Shown here one piece after another: positions 1-6,835 of a stretch of 19,418 bases of DNA (positions within the stretch are counted from its first letter, which is position 1; each line of letters opens with the position of its first letter). This stretch comes from Candidatus Micrarchaeota archaeon CG_4_10_14_0_2_um_filter_60_11 (GTDB taxonomy: Archaea; Micrarchaeota; Micrarchaeia; Norongarragalinales; Norongarragalinaceae): positions 1 through 19,418 of the forward strand of contig PFPF01000007.1 of the NCBI GenBank assembly GCA_002792915.1, read 5' to 3'. The translations under genes were made by a program, and so were the position numbers. The notes beneath the pieces are model-generated. The model worked only from the letters and a program-made list of their open reading frames with translations, was not told the DNA's origin and made no database searches.

Positions 1-1
1 G

Positions 2-172
2 CAGGGCAAGTTCAACGAGTACCGCGTGAACGACATGATTCTCGCGTACTTCAACGCGTGCGTGGTCTGCAGCGAATGCAAGCGGCCGGACACGCGCCTG
101 GAAGAGCAGGGCCGCGGCGTGACGCTCCTCGTCTGCGAGGCGTGCGGCGCGCGCAAGCCCGTGAGGGTGTGA
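2..172 (+). CDS. eif2b: Translation initiation factor aIF2 subunit beta, C-terminal fragment
   Basis: The 5' part is cut by the window edge; only the last 56 codons are present, ending in TGA. The fragment reads as the C-terminal zinc ribbon of archaeal aIF2-beta, with two CxxC knuckles (CSEC and CEAC) about 25 residues apart and a final ACGARKPVRV tail. The family works in the heterotrimeric aIF2 complex that brings initiator Met-tRNA to the small ribosomal subunit. The same zinc ribbon occurs in eIF5-like proteins, but in archaea this end sequence points to aIF2-beta. It lies 9 bases upstream of aIF1A on the same strand, so the two probably form a translation-initiation operon that borders the glycan island. 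Confidence 0.85.
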   Translation, partial: QGKFNEYRVNDMILAYFNACVVCSECKRPDTRLEEQGRGVTLLVCEACGARKPVRV

Positions 173-181
173 GACGATTAT

Positions 182-475
182 ATGTTTAAACGACCCTTCA
201 ACCCCGACCAGCGCCTGCGGATGGCGCGCCCCGGCGAAATCTTCGGCGTGGTCATGCAGCTCTTGGGCGGCGCGCGCATGCGCGTGCAGTGCGCGGACGG
301 CAAGCAGCGGATGGTGCGCGTGCCCGGAAAAATCCGCCGCTACATCTGGGTGCGCGAGGGCGACGTCGTCCTCGTGAAGCCGTGGAGCGTGGAGGGCGAC
401 GAAAAGGCGGACATCGCGTACCGTTACACCCGCCTGCAAGTCGAACAGCTCCGCAGGCGCGGATTGCTCAAGTAA
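182..475 (+). CDS. eif1a: Translation initiation factor 1A (aIF1A)
   Basis: A 97-residue protein, complete and of normal length for archaeal aIF1A. It carries the S1-like OB fold: GEIFGVVMQLLGGARMRV at about residues 18-35, then VRVPGKIRRYIWVREGD and VVLVKPW (about 45-68), the hallmark strands of eIF1A. The charged C-terminal helix (RLQVEQLRRRGLLK) is also typical. It binds near the A site of the small subunit and helps start-codon selection. ATG at 182 is chosen because it follows the aIF2-beta stop by 9 bases and gives the expected short basic N-terminus. It ends 3 bases from the convergent aminotransferase gene and marks the housekeeping edge of the window. Confidence 0.95.
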   Translation: MFKRPFNPDQRLRMARPGEIFGVVMQLLGGARMRVQCADGKQRMVRVPGKIRRYIWVREGDVVLVKPWSVEGDEKADIAYRYTRLQVEQLRRRGLLK

Positions 476-491
476 AATTCAAGCTTTTACT
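471..491. terminator. Possible hairpin at convergent gene ends
   Basis: AGTAAAA (471-477) and TTTTACT (485-491) are inverted repeats around a 7-base loop and span the stop codons of aIF1A and the convergent aminotransferase. The T-runs on both strands could help end transcription. The stem is AT-only and overlaps coding sequence, so this is tentative. Confidence 0.3.
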
Positions 492-1555
492 GCTTTCCTC
501 AATTCCGACGCCACCGTCCGCACTTCCTCTTCCGAGAGCGCGGGGTGCACGGGAAGCGAGAGAACGCGCTTGCAGAGTTCCTTCGTTACGGGTGTCGCGG
601 CGCGCGCCTTGAACACGGAAAGCGAGTGCAACGGCTGCGGGTAGTAAATGCCGCTGCCTACGCCCGCCTCCTTCAGTTTCTCCTGTATCTTGTCGCGGTT
701 GCGCGCGATTTTGACGGTGTACTGGTGGTACGCGTGCTTGCACCGCGAGTCAACGAAGGGCGTCGTTACTTTTTCCGCAGCGCCCGCGAGCAGCTCGTCC
801 AACAGCTTTGCATTGCTACGGCGCTTCTGGGTCCAGCCGTCCAGCTTGCGCATTTGCGCGATTCCGATGGCGGCGTGAACGCTTGACATCCTGTAGTTGA
901 ATCCGATGTGCGCGTATTCATAGCGGCTTTTTTGGCCGATGTTGCGCCACAGGCGCGCCTCGTCCGCCAAAACATCATCGTCCGTGAGCAGCGCGCCGCC
1001 CTCGGCGGTCGTGAGGTTCTTGGTGGGATAAAAGGACAGCGTCGAAAACGCGTCGTGAAAGTTGCGCGAGCCCTCGAACTCCGCGCCGATTGCCTGGCAG
1101 TTGTCCGAAATTATTTTTATGCCGTTGGAAGCGCAAGCTTCCCGTAAGGCTGAAACGTCGTAGGCTTGGCCGTAAAGCGAGACGGGAATTATCGCCTTGG
1201 TTTTCGGCGTGATTGCCGCCTTGACCGCGTCAATGCCGATGTTGAAGGTTTTTTCGTCCACGTCCACGAAAACGGGTTTGGCGCCGACATAGCGGACCGC
1301 ATTGGCCGTCGCGATGAAAGTGAAGTCGGGCACTATTACCTCGTCGCCCTTGCCAACGCCGAGCGCGCACAACGCCACGTGCAGGGCGGCAGTTCCGCTG
1401 GATACTGCGACGCAGTGCTTGTAGCCCTCGTAGCCCGCAACCGTCGCCTCGAACTCCTTGACCGCGGGGCCCTGCGTGAGCATTCCCGACTCGATGACCT
1501 TGCGTATCTCTTCCAGTTCTTCCGCGCCCACGAGGGGCTTTGCCACGCTAATCAT
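479..1555 (-). CDS. DegT/DnrJ/EryC1-family sugar aminotransferase (WbpE-like)
   Basis: A 358-residue PLP-dependent nucleotide-sugar aminotransferase of full family length. The phosphate-binding SSGTAA motif is at residues 52-57, the pyridine-N-binding aspartate at D151 (ISDNCQA), and the Schiff-base lysine is K179 in SFYPTKNLTTAEGG. The family transfers an amino group from glutamate (usually) to a keto-sugar nucleotide in the cytoplasm. ATG at 1555 lies one base beyond the stop of the upstream acetyltransferase, so the genes are translationally linked. A neighbouring WbpD-like acetyltransferase and WecB/WbpI-like epimerase suggest a 3-amino sugar as in the UDP-ManNAc3NAcA route, making it WbpE-like. 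The sequence alone does not fix C3 versus C4 specificity. It is the last gene of its operon. Confidence 0.9.
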   Translation of the reverse strand: MISVAKPLVGAEELEEIRKVIESGMLTQGPAVKEFEATVAGYEGYKHCVAVSSGTAALHVALCALGVGKGDEVIVPDFTFIATANAVRYVGAKPVFVDVDEKTFNIGIDAVKAAITPKTKAIIPVSLYGQAYDVSALREACASNGIKIISDNCQAIGAEFEGSRNFHDAFSTLSFYPTKNLTTAEGGALLTDDDVLADEARLWRNIGQKSRYEYAHIGFNYRMSSVHAAIGIAQMRKLDGWTQKRRSNAKLLDELLAGAAEKVTTPFVDSRCKHAYHQYTVKIARNRDKIQEKLKEAGVGSGIYYPQPLHSLSVFKARAATPVTKELCKRVLSLPVHPALSEEEVRTVASELRKAVKA

Positions 1556-1556
1556 T

Positions 1557-2120
1557 TTACGAACGCCTCATTAGTTTGAACCCGCATTCAAGGCACTTCT
1601 TCTTGGCGTCAAGCTTGCGCCCGCACTTGCACACCCAGCCGTGCCGCTTGGCCGGGTTGCCGTACACGAGCGCGTGCGGTTGCACGTCCTTGGTGACTAT
1701 GCTTCCCGAGCCTGCCATCGCCCACTCGCCCACGGTTACTCCGGGAAGCACGATGGTTCCCGCGCCGAGCGAGCAGCCCTTCTTGAGCGTTACGCCGGCT
1801 GCGCACCAGTCGCAAGTCGCCTTTACGACCATGTCGGGGGTGCAGGCGCGCGGACGCTTGTCGTTCGCCAGCACGCAGTGCGGGCCGACCAGCACGCCCT
1901 CCTCGAGCGTGGCGCCGTGGAACAGGCTGGAATTGTTCTGTATCTTGCAGTTCTTGCCGATTTTCACGCCGAAGTCAACGTAAACGTTCTTGCCGAGTAT
2001 GCAGTTCTCGCCGACGGACGCGTTCTCGCGCACCTGGCAGTAATTCCACACTTTCGCGCCTTTGCCGATGCGCGCCGTAGGCGCGACTTCAGCCGTCTTG
2101 TGCACGAATTTTTCAGCCAT
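1557..2120 (-). CDS. Left-handed beta-helix sugar O/N-acetyltransferase (WbpD-like)
   Basis: A 187-residue hexapeptide-repeat acetyltransferase. Hexapeptide rungs (for example ARIGKGAKV, ASVGENCILGKNVYV, VKIGKNCKIQNNSSLF) run from about residue 16 to 145. The QNN...TLEEGV...GP block (61-80) and the end motif ALVYGNPAKRHGWVCKCG (150-167) are typical of the WbpD/WlbB branch, which acetylates the 3-amino group of UDP-2-acetamido-3-amino sugars using acetyl-CoA. The C-terminus carries four cysteines (C164, C166, C176, C179), probably a small zinc knuckle, which occurs in archaeal and bacterial relatives. ATG at 2120 is preferred over an upstream TTG (2126) because GGGTGATT lies just before it. 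It overlaps the upstream epimerase by 8 bases. Confidence 0.85.
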   Translation of the reverse strand: MAEKFVHKTAEVAPTARIGKGAKVWNYCQVRENASVGENCILGKNVYVDFGVKIGKNCKIQNNSSLFHGATLEEGVLVGPHCVLANDKRPRACTPDMVVKATCDWCAAGVTLKKGCSLGAGTIVLPGVTVGEWAMAGSGSIVTKDVQPHALVYGNPAKRHGWVCKCGRKLDAKKKCLECGFKLMRRS

Positions 2121-3012
2121 TGCCAATCACCCTCGATAAGCCGTCCGCCAGCGAGTAAGCCGGCTCGAAGCCCAGTTCGCGCCTCGCCTTGGAAACGTCA
2201 GCCAGCGAGTCCCTTACGTCGCCCGCCCGCTTGGGCGCGCGCGTTATGCGCGACTTGGTTTGCGTCAACTCGATTATTTTTCCCGCCAGGTGCTTCACGC
2301 TGGTCGGCTTTCCCGAGCCGATGTTGTAGGCCCCGCTTCCCTTTTCCGCGGAAAGAAGGAAGGCTTGCACCACGTCGTCCACGTAAATGAAGTCGCGCGT
2401 TTGCGAGCCGTCGCCGTTCACGCGCAAGTCGTCGCTTGCCCTTGCCGCGTTTATGAACGCGGGCACGACCGCCGCGTAGCCGCTCGAAATTTTCTGTCCC
2501 GGTCCGTAAACGTTGAACAATCGCAGGGAAACGCACTTGAGGCCGTACTCTTTCGCGTAAAACGCGAGCAGCCCCTCGCCCGCCAGCTTGCTCACCGCGT
2601 AAGGCGAGACGGGCGCCGGCAAATCGGTTTCCCTATAGGGCGTCTTGGGGTTGTCCCCGTAAACCGAGGCGGATGACGCAAAAACAACGCGGCAGTCCGC
2701 CTTGCGGCACGCTTCGAGCACGTTTACCGTCCCCTTCACGTTCACATCCGCGCAGCGCTGCGGTTCGCGGACGCTCATCGGCACGCCCACCATTCCGCCC
2801 AAGTGAAAAACCGTAGCCGCGCCCCCCATGGCGGCCTTGGCTAATGCGGCTTCGTCGAGCACGCTTGCCTTTATGAACTCCGCCTTTTTCGGGACGTTCG
2901 CCTTGCTTCCGCTGCTCAAGTCGTCGAGAATCGTGACTCCCCCTTTTGCAAGCAGGGCATTCGCGAGGTGCGAGCCGATGAACCCTGCGCCGCCGGTGAC
3001 TAAGGCTTCCAT
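2113..3012 (-). CDS. NAD-dependent nucleotide-sugar epimerase/dehydratase (GalE/WbpP-like)
   Basis: A 299-residue extended short-chain dehydrogenase. The Rossmann motif TGGAGFIG is at residues 6-13, SSASVYG at 113-119 and the catalytic YxxxK at Y138-K142 (YAVSK). The later RLFNVYGPGQ, DFIYVDDVV and YNIGSGKPTSV segments are hallmarks of UDP-hexose 4-epimerases, the GalE/Gne/WbpP group. It likely interconverts UDP-Glc(NAc) and UDP-Gal(NAc) type sugars with bound NAD. The reading frame stays open far upstream inside the preceding gene; ATG at 3012 is chosen because the Rossmann strand must begin within the first few residues. It overlaps the 2-epimerase upstream by 13 bases and the acetyltransferase downstream by 8. 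The substrate is inferred, not proven; a 4,6-dehydratase is less likely since STDEVYG is absent. Confidence 0.88.
   Translation of the reverse strand: MEALVTGGAGFIGSHLANALLAKGGVTILDDLSSGSKANVPKKAEFIKASVLDEAALAKAAMGGAATVFHLGGMVGVPMSVREPQRCADVNVKGTVNVLEACRKADCRVVFASSASVYGDNPKTPYRETDLPAPVSPYAVSKLAGEGLLAFYAKEYGLKCVSLRLFNVYGPGQKISSGYAAVVPAFINAARASDDLRVNGDGSQTRDFIYVDDVVQAFLLSAEKGSGAYNIGSGKPTSVKHLAGKIIELTQTKSRITRAPKRAGDVRDSLADVSKARRELGFEPAYSLADGLSRVIGNG
2125..2132 (-). promoter_or_regulatory. Shine-Dalgarno for the acetyltransferase
   Basis: Read on the minus strand this is GGGTGATT, 4 bases before ATG at 2120. It matches the archaeal anti-SD (16S 3' end ...AUCACCUCC) and decides the start in favour of ATG 2120. 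It lies inside the end of the upstream epimerase gene. Confidence 0.7.
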
Positions 3013-4109
3013 TTTAGCACCTCGCCAACGATGCGGCGCGCCGCGTGGCCGTCGCCGTAAGGGTTCTTCCAGCTTTTCGCGTTCTTGATTTTTTCGAAAG
3101 CGGCAAGAATGCCTTTCGCTTCCACGCCCCCCAGCGCGGCGGCGCCGGCCTCGATTGATTCCGGCCGGTCGCTTGACTTGCGCAGCACGACGCAGGGCAC
3201 GCCGAGCGTGCACGCTTCCTCCTGCAACCCGCCCGAGTCGGTCAAAATGCACGACGCGTTCTTTTCGAGCAACAGGAATTCCAAGTATCCCGGCGGCTCG
3301 ACTAGCTTGACGCCCTTGGGCGCCTTTAGCCTGAATTCTTCCATGCGCTTCCTCGAGCGCGGGTGAATCGGGTAAAGCACGGGTTTCCCCTTGGCAACCT
3401 CGCCGAACGCCGCCAACAGTTCCTTGAACACGGCCGCGTCGTCCACGTTTTCCGCGCGGTGCGCGGTTACGAGATAATAGCCGTCGCGCTTCAAGCAATA
3501 ATCCTCGAGCGTGTTCGGCCGCGATTCTTCCGCCAGCTTGATGTTTTGCAGCGTGGCGTCAACGCTCGTGTTGCCGGTAACGAGGATTTTGGGCGTGAAC
3601 GAGCCGCGCGCCGTAATGAGCGCGTGCCCGCCGATGCCTTCGCCCAGCAAATTCTTCTTGGCGGCTTCGGTCGGCGCGAACAAATAGTCGCTCAAGTGGT
3701 CAACGATGACGCGGTTCGCCTCTTCGGGCATGCGCCTGTCGAACGAACGCAGCCCCGCCTCGACGTGGCCGATGAAAACGCCGAGCTTATACGCGGCGAG
3801 CGCGGCCGCCAGCACGGTGTTGGTGTCGCCCTGCACGAGCACGACCGCCGGTTTTTCCTTTTCGAACGCTTTTTCCACGCCGAGCATTATTTTTCCCGTC
3901 TGTTCGGAATGGGAACCAGAACCCGCGTGCAAATTGTATTTTGGTTCCGGGAGCTTGAGCTCTTCCATGAAAACGCGGTCGAGCTCGTAAGAGTAGTGCT
4001 GGTTCGAGTGGATTATGAAGTAGTCCGCGCCGCGGGCTTCCAGTTCGCGGATTAGGGGCGAGCACTTGATTATTTCGGGCCGTGTGCCTAACGCAACCGC
4101 GATTTTCAC
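3000..4109 (-). CDS. UDP-N-acetylglucosamine 2-epimerase family (WecB/WbpI-like)
   Basis: A 369-residue GT-B-fold epimerase of normal family length. Signature blocks are GTRPEIIK (8-15), QGDTN (93-97), HVEAGLRS (115-122), MPEEANR (127-133), HRAEN (217-221) and DSGGLQEE (291-298). WecB makes UDP-ManNAc from UDP-GlcNAc; WbpI acts on the 2,3-diacetamido uronic acid form. Co-location with WbpE- and WbpD-like genes makes the WbpI role attractive, but motifs do not separate the two. The start is GTG at 4109, giving MKIAVALGTRPE, with GGGTG about 6 bases upstream. It is the first gene of a four-gene minus-strand operon (4109 to 479) whose members overlap or nearly touch. Confidence 0.92.
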   Translation of the reverse strand: MKIAVALGTRPEIIKCSPLIRELEARGADYFIIHSNQHYSYELDRVFMEELKLPEPKYNLHAGSGSHSEQTGKIMLGVEKAFEKEKPAVVLVQGDTNTVLAAALAAYKLGVFIGHVEAGLRSFDRRMPEEANRVIVDHLSDYLFAPTEAAKKNLLGEGIGGHALITARGSFTPKILVTGNTSVDATLQNIKLAEESRPNTLEDYCLKRDGYYLVTAHRAENVDDAAVFKELLAAFGEVAKGKPVLYPIHPRSRKRMEEFRLKAPKGVKLVEPPGYLEFLLLEKNASCILTDSGGLQEEACTLGVPCVVLRKSSDRPESIEAGAAALGGVEAKGILAAFEKIKNAKSWKNPYGDGHAARRIVGEVLKWKP

Positions 4110-4208
4110 TTAAAACACCCTTTTTTTGCCTTTTTGCCGCTTGCAACGGCTCTCGTAACCACTAACACCAGTTGCCTTTTTTAATACGCGGCGGGTGCTT
4201 AATAATCC
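4110..4208. promoter_or_regulatory. Divergent intergenic region between epimerase operon and GT4 operon
   Basis: This 99-base AT-richer gap separates two divergent operons. On the plus strand TTTTTTAATA (4177-4186) is centred about 28 bases before ATG 4209, the right distance for an archaeal TATA element driving a leaderless or very short-leader mRNA. GGGTG at 4193-4197 could instead be a loosely spaced ribosome site. On the minus strand, GGGTG near 4116-4120 is a ribosome site for the GTG at 4109. A minus-strand TATA-like GTATTAAAA overlaps the plus-strand element. The elements are weak matches and were found by eye. Confidence 0.4.
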
Positions 4209-5291
4209 ATGAGGATTCTCGTGTTCAACGCCGGCCGTTATTTGAGCCCGGAAGGCGGCGCAGTGCGCTTCAAGAACCTGGTGCCCGCGGACTCGGGCAA
4301 CGAAGTTTACTGGATAGACCCGGTTTACTCGCGCGCCACCTACGACTCCGAGGCGGTGGAGGCGGAAGTGCCGAAAAGCGTGCACCTGGCCAAGGGCTTC
4401 AAGTCGTCGCCGAACCCGCTCGTCGAGCTTTACCAGCGCGAAAAGCACTTTTTGGAGGCGGTAAAGAAAACCGAGTGCGACGTGGCGGTTTACTATAACT
4501 CGTGGGGCACCTACTTCGCGCGCCGCTGGCTCAAGCAAAAGGGAATCCCGCTAGTCTTCGATTACACCGACTTGATGCACGCGTTCCGCCACGGCGTCCA
4601 GCGCAAGGTTGCGCGCTGGTCGGTCACGCAGGCCCTCAAGCAGGCGGACTTGGTGGTCACGACCGCGCAGGCGCTCTTCGAGGACGCGAGGCTGTTCAAC
4701 AAGAACGTGCGGCTCATTCCCAACGGCGTGAACCAAGACTATTTCGCGGCGGCCAAGCCCCGCCCCGTGGAGCACCCGAACGCCGGCTTCGTTGGCGCGA
4801 TGGGCGAGTGGGTGGACGTGGAGAGCCTGCTCGCCGCCGCAAGGGAATCGCCGGAAACGCGGTTTTACTTCGTGGGCGACGGGCCCAAGCGCAAGCTGGT
4901 GGACGCCGCGGCGCTGCCCAACGTCACGATTACCGGCTTCGTGCCTTACGCCGAGGCGCGCGACTGGATGGCTTCGTTCGACGTCTGCCTCGTGCCGTTC
5001 ATAAAAAGCGAGCTGACCGACGCGGTGTGCCCAATCAAGCTGTTCGAGTACTGGGCTGCCGGCAAGCCCGTGATAGTTTCGCCCACGCAGGAAGTCAAGC
5101 GCATCGCGGACGACGCGGTGCTTTACGCTTCGAACGCGGCCGAATGGAAAACCCAGATTGCGGCGGTTCTTGACGACGAGAATCTGGCGCACGAGTTGAG
5201 CGAGAGCGGAAGGAAGCTGGCGAAAGGCTACGACTGGCGCAAGCTGGGTGCGGCTTACCAAGAGGCGCTGAAGGGGGTGGCGCGCAAGTGA
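4209..5291 (+). CDS. GT4-type glycosyltransferase
   Basis: A 360-residue GT-B glycosyltransferase of the GT4/glycogen-synthase-like superfamily. The N-terminal Rossmann half (1-170) is variable, and LIPNGVN (169-175) marks the domain boundary. The C-terminal half holds FVGDGP (221-226) and the donor-binding block CPIKLFEYWAAGKPVI (274-289), typical of the family. It should transfer a sugar from a nucleotide donor to a lipid- or glycan-linked acceptor at the cytoplasmic membrane face, with retention of configuration. No membrane segment is evident. ATG at 4209 begins with the usual MRILVFNAG strand. It opens a three-gene plus operon and its TGA overlaps the deacetylase GTG start by 4 bases. 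Donor and acceptor are unknown. Confidence 0.9.
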   Translation: MRILVFNAGRYLSPEGGAVRFKNLVPADSGNEVYWIDPVYSRATYDSEAVEAEVPKSVHLAKGFKSSPNPLVELYQREKHFLEAVKKTECDVAVYYNSWGTYFARRWLKQKGIPLVFDYTDLMHAFRHGVQRKVARWSVTQALKQADLVVTTAQALFEDARLFNKNVRLIPNGVNQDYFAAAKPRPVEHPNAGFVGAMGEWVDVESLLAAARESPETRFYFVGDGPKRKLVDAAALPNVTITGFVPYAEARDWMASFDVCLVPFIKSELTDAVCPIKLFEYWAAGKPVIVSPTQEVKRIADDAVLYASNAAEWKTQIAAVLDDENLAHELSESGRKLAKGYDWRKLGAAYQEALKGVARK

Positions 5292-6157
5292 TCCGAAAGG
5301 CAGCGCGCTTTTCCGCGAGTGTCGTAGCGCCGGTAGCCTGGCGGCTTTACCTGCGCGAAAACGCGCGCAAGTGGCCGCGAGGCGCGCCTTGCGCCGTGAC
5401 GCTCTCGTTCGACTACGACTACGTTTCCGACGTGGCGTGCATACCCGAGCTTTGCGACTTGTTCGATTCCTTTTCGCTGCCGTCCAGCCACGCGGTAGTC
5501 GGGAAATACGTGGAACGCTTCAAGCGCGAGCACGCGCGGCTGGTCGACAGGGGCGACGAGGTTATGAATCACACTTATTCTCACCCCGACGGGCCCTTGA
5601 ATCCCGACGAGAAGTTCAACGGGCTGGGCGCGAAGCGCATGGAGGAGGAAATCGCGGGCTGCGAGAAGGCGTGCGAGCGCGTGCTGGGCGTCAAGCCGGT
5701 CGGCTTCAGGACGCCTCACTTCGGGAACCTCAACTCGCAACAAGTCTACGGCCTGCTCGAAAAGCGCGGCTACCTTTACTCTTCGTCCACGAATTTGACG
5801 ACCACGCAGTCGCGCGGCGTTCCCTATCATCCGAACAAGCGCGACTTCCGCAAGGCGGGCGCGCCGCATTACAAGCTGCTGGAGCTTCCCGTCTTTTCTT
5901 GCCCGACGCACTATTACCCGGTTTTCGACTCGTGGCACTGCTTCGAGAGCAAGGCGCACTACTCGCACGGCGACTTCCACGCGACTTTCGCCAAGGCGCT
6001 TCGGCTTGCCGAGCGCTACGGTTCTTACTTGAATCTCTACTTCGACCCGCGCCACGTCGCCGGAACCAAGGACCTTGAAAAAATTCTGGAGACGGCCAAG
6101 CATTCTCGCGCGTGGGTCGCCACGAGCAGGCAGGTTGCGGAGTGGTGGCTGAAATGA
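5288..6157 (+). CDS. Polysaccharide deacetylase (NodB homology domain)
   Basis: A 289-residue carbohydrate esterase family 4-like protein. Motif 1 is SFDYD (residues 40-44) rather than the classical TFDDG, so the two aspartates D42 and D44 are one residue further apart. Motif 2 is NHTYSH, giving the metal ligands H95 and H99. Motif 3 is RTPHFG (141-146), and a late DPRH near residue 257 may supply another active-site histidine. These enzymes remove N-acetyl groups from amino sugars with a divalent metal. The basic N-terminus (about 1-31) has no clear signal peptide, so it is likely cytoplasmic and acts on lipid-linked or nucleotide-linked precursors. The GTG start overlaps the upstream glycosyltransferase (GTGA) and its end overlaps the next gene (ATGA). 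Confidence 0.85.
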   Translation: MIRKAARFSASVVAPVAWRLYLRENARKWPRGAPCAVTLSFDYDYVSDVACIPELCDLFDSFSLPSSHAVVGKYVERFKREHARLVDRGDEVMNHTYSHPDGPLNPDEKFNGLGAKRMEEEIAGCEKACERVLGVKPVGFRTPHFGNLNSQQVYGLLEKRGYLYSSSTNLTTTQSRGVPYHPNKRDFRKAGAPHYKLLELPVFSCPTHYYPVFDSWHCFESKAHYSHGDFHATFAKALRLAERYGSYLNLYFDPRHVAGTKDLEKILETAKHSRAWVATSRQVAEWWLK

Positions 6158-6786
6158 ACTGGCGACTCGAGCGTACGCTGGCGTTCGTGAAGGGCAAGCG
6201 CGTCCTGGACGTGGGCTGCTGGACGGGCGAGTACACCGCCGAGATAGCCCGCAAGAGCAAGGGGGAAGTGATAGGCGTCGACGTCTTGCCTTCGGCCGTA
6301 GCCAAGGCGAGGAAAAGGCAGCCGAGGCTGCGCTTCGAGGTGCGCGACGTGCTCCGCAAGCCTTTCCCGCCCAACTCGTTCGACTGCATCACCTTCCTCG
6401 AAGTCATAGAGCACGTGGACAACCCCGCGGGTTACCTGCGCGCCTTCCACAGGATGCTCAAGCCCGGCGGCATACTCGTCATCAGCACGCCGAACGCGGG
6501 CTCGTATTTCGGCCCGCTGCGCTATTTCAGGAGCCTGGACGGGAAAATAAGGGACATCGAGCGCGAGAAGCAGAACACGGGCACGCATCTGGACCACGTC
6601 TACTCCTGGGACCTGTTCACGCTCTACCGCATCCTGTACCGGAACGGCTTCGAGCACGTGGGGCACTCGTTCGCGAACGTCTCGCTCGGTCCGATAAACC
6701 TGGACTTCCTGACGCCCGTCGTCGGCCGCTTCAGCACGAGCGTGATAATCGCGGTGCGAAAGAAGAAGCGCAGTCGCCGCAAGTAG
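6154..6786 (+). CDS. Class I SAM-dependent methyltransferase
   Basis: A 210-residue Methyltransf_11-type enzyme. Motif I is LDVGCWTG (18-25), with W in place of the usual G, the ribose-binding acidic residue is D43 (GVDVL), and EVIEH (83-87) with LKPGGILVIST (102-112) complete the fold. ATG at 6154 is chosen because it overlaps the deacetylase stop as ATGA; the frame stays open 42 bases upstream but that part lies inside the deacetylase. The C-terminus is strongly basic (RKKKRSRRK). It is the last gene of the operon and probably methylates a sugar hydroxyl or carboxyl of the glycan; the target is not visible in the sequence. Confidence 0.85.
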   Translation: MNWRLERTLAFVKGKRVLDVGCWTGEYTAEIARKSKGEVIGVDVLPSAVAKARKRQPRLRFEVRDVLRKPFPPNSFDCITFLEVIEHVDNPAGYLRAFHRMLKPGGILVISTPNAGSYFGPLRYFRSLDGKIRDIEREKQNTGTHLDHVYSWDLFTLYRILYRNGFEHVGHSFANVSLGPINLDFLTPVVGRFSTSVIIAVRKKKRSRRK

Positions 6787-6787
6787 A

Positions 6788-6809
6788 TTTTTTCTGCGCG
6801 CGGAAAAAA
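6788..6809. terminator. Bidirectional T-tract / hairpin terminator between convergent operons
   Basis: TTTTTTC (6788-6794) and GAAAAAA (6803-6809) are inverted repeats around a GC-rich 8-base centre. The element lies one base after the plus-strand methyltransferase stop and 27 bases after the minus-strand glycosyltransferase stop. Each strand therefore carries a six-T run just past its gene end, as expected for archaeal U-tract terminators; the symmetry would serve both operons. Confidence 0.65.
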
Positions 6810-6835
6810 GGGAGCGGCGCTTGGTTTTCGCCTGT

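Noticed and set aside
3013..3498. 162-codon N-terminal extension of the GalE-like epimerase
   Set aside because: It lies entirely inside the WecB-like gene, is Arg/Gly-rich, and precedes a Rossmann motif that should be at the very N-terminus.
5255..6103. 282-codon minus-strand frame opposite the deacetylase
   Set aside because: Composition is Arg/Val/Leu-rich without motifs, and the opposite strand encodes a convincing NodB domain.
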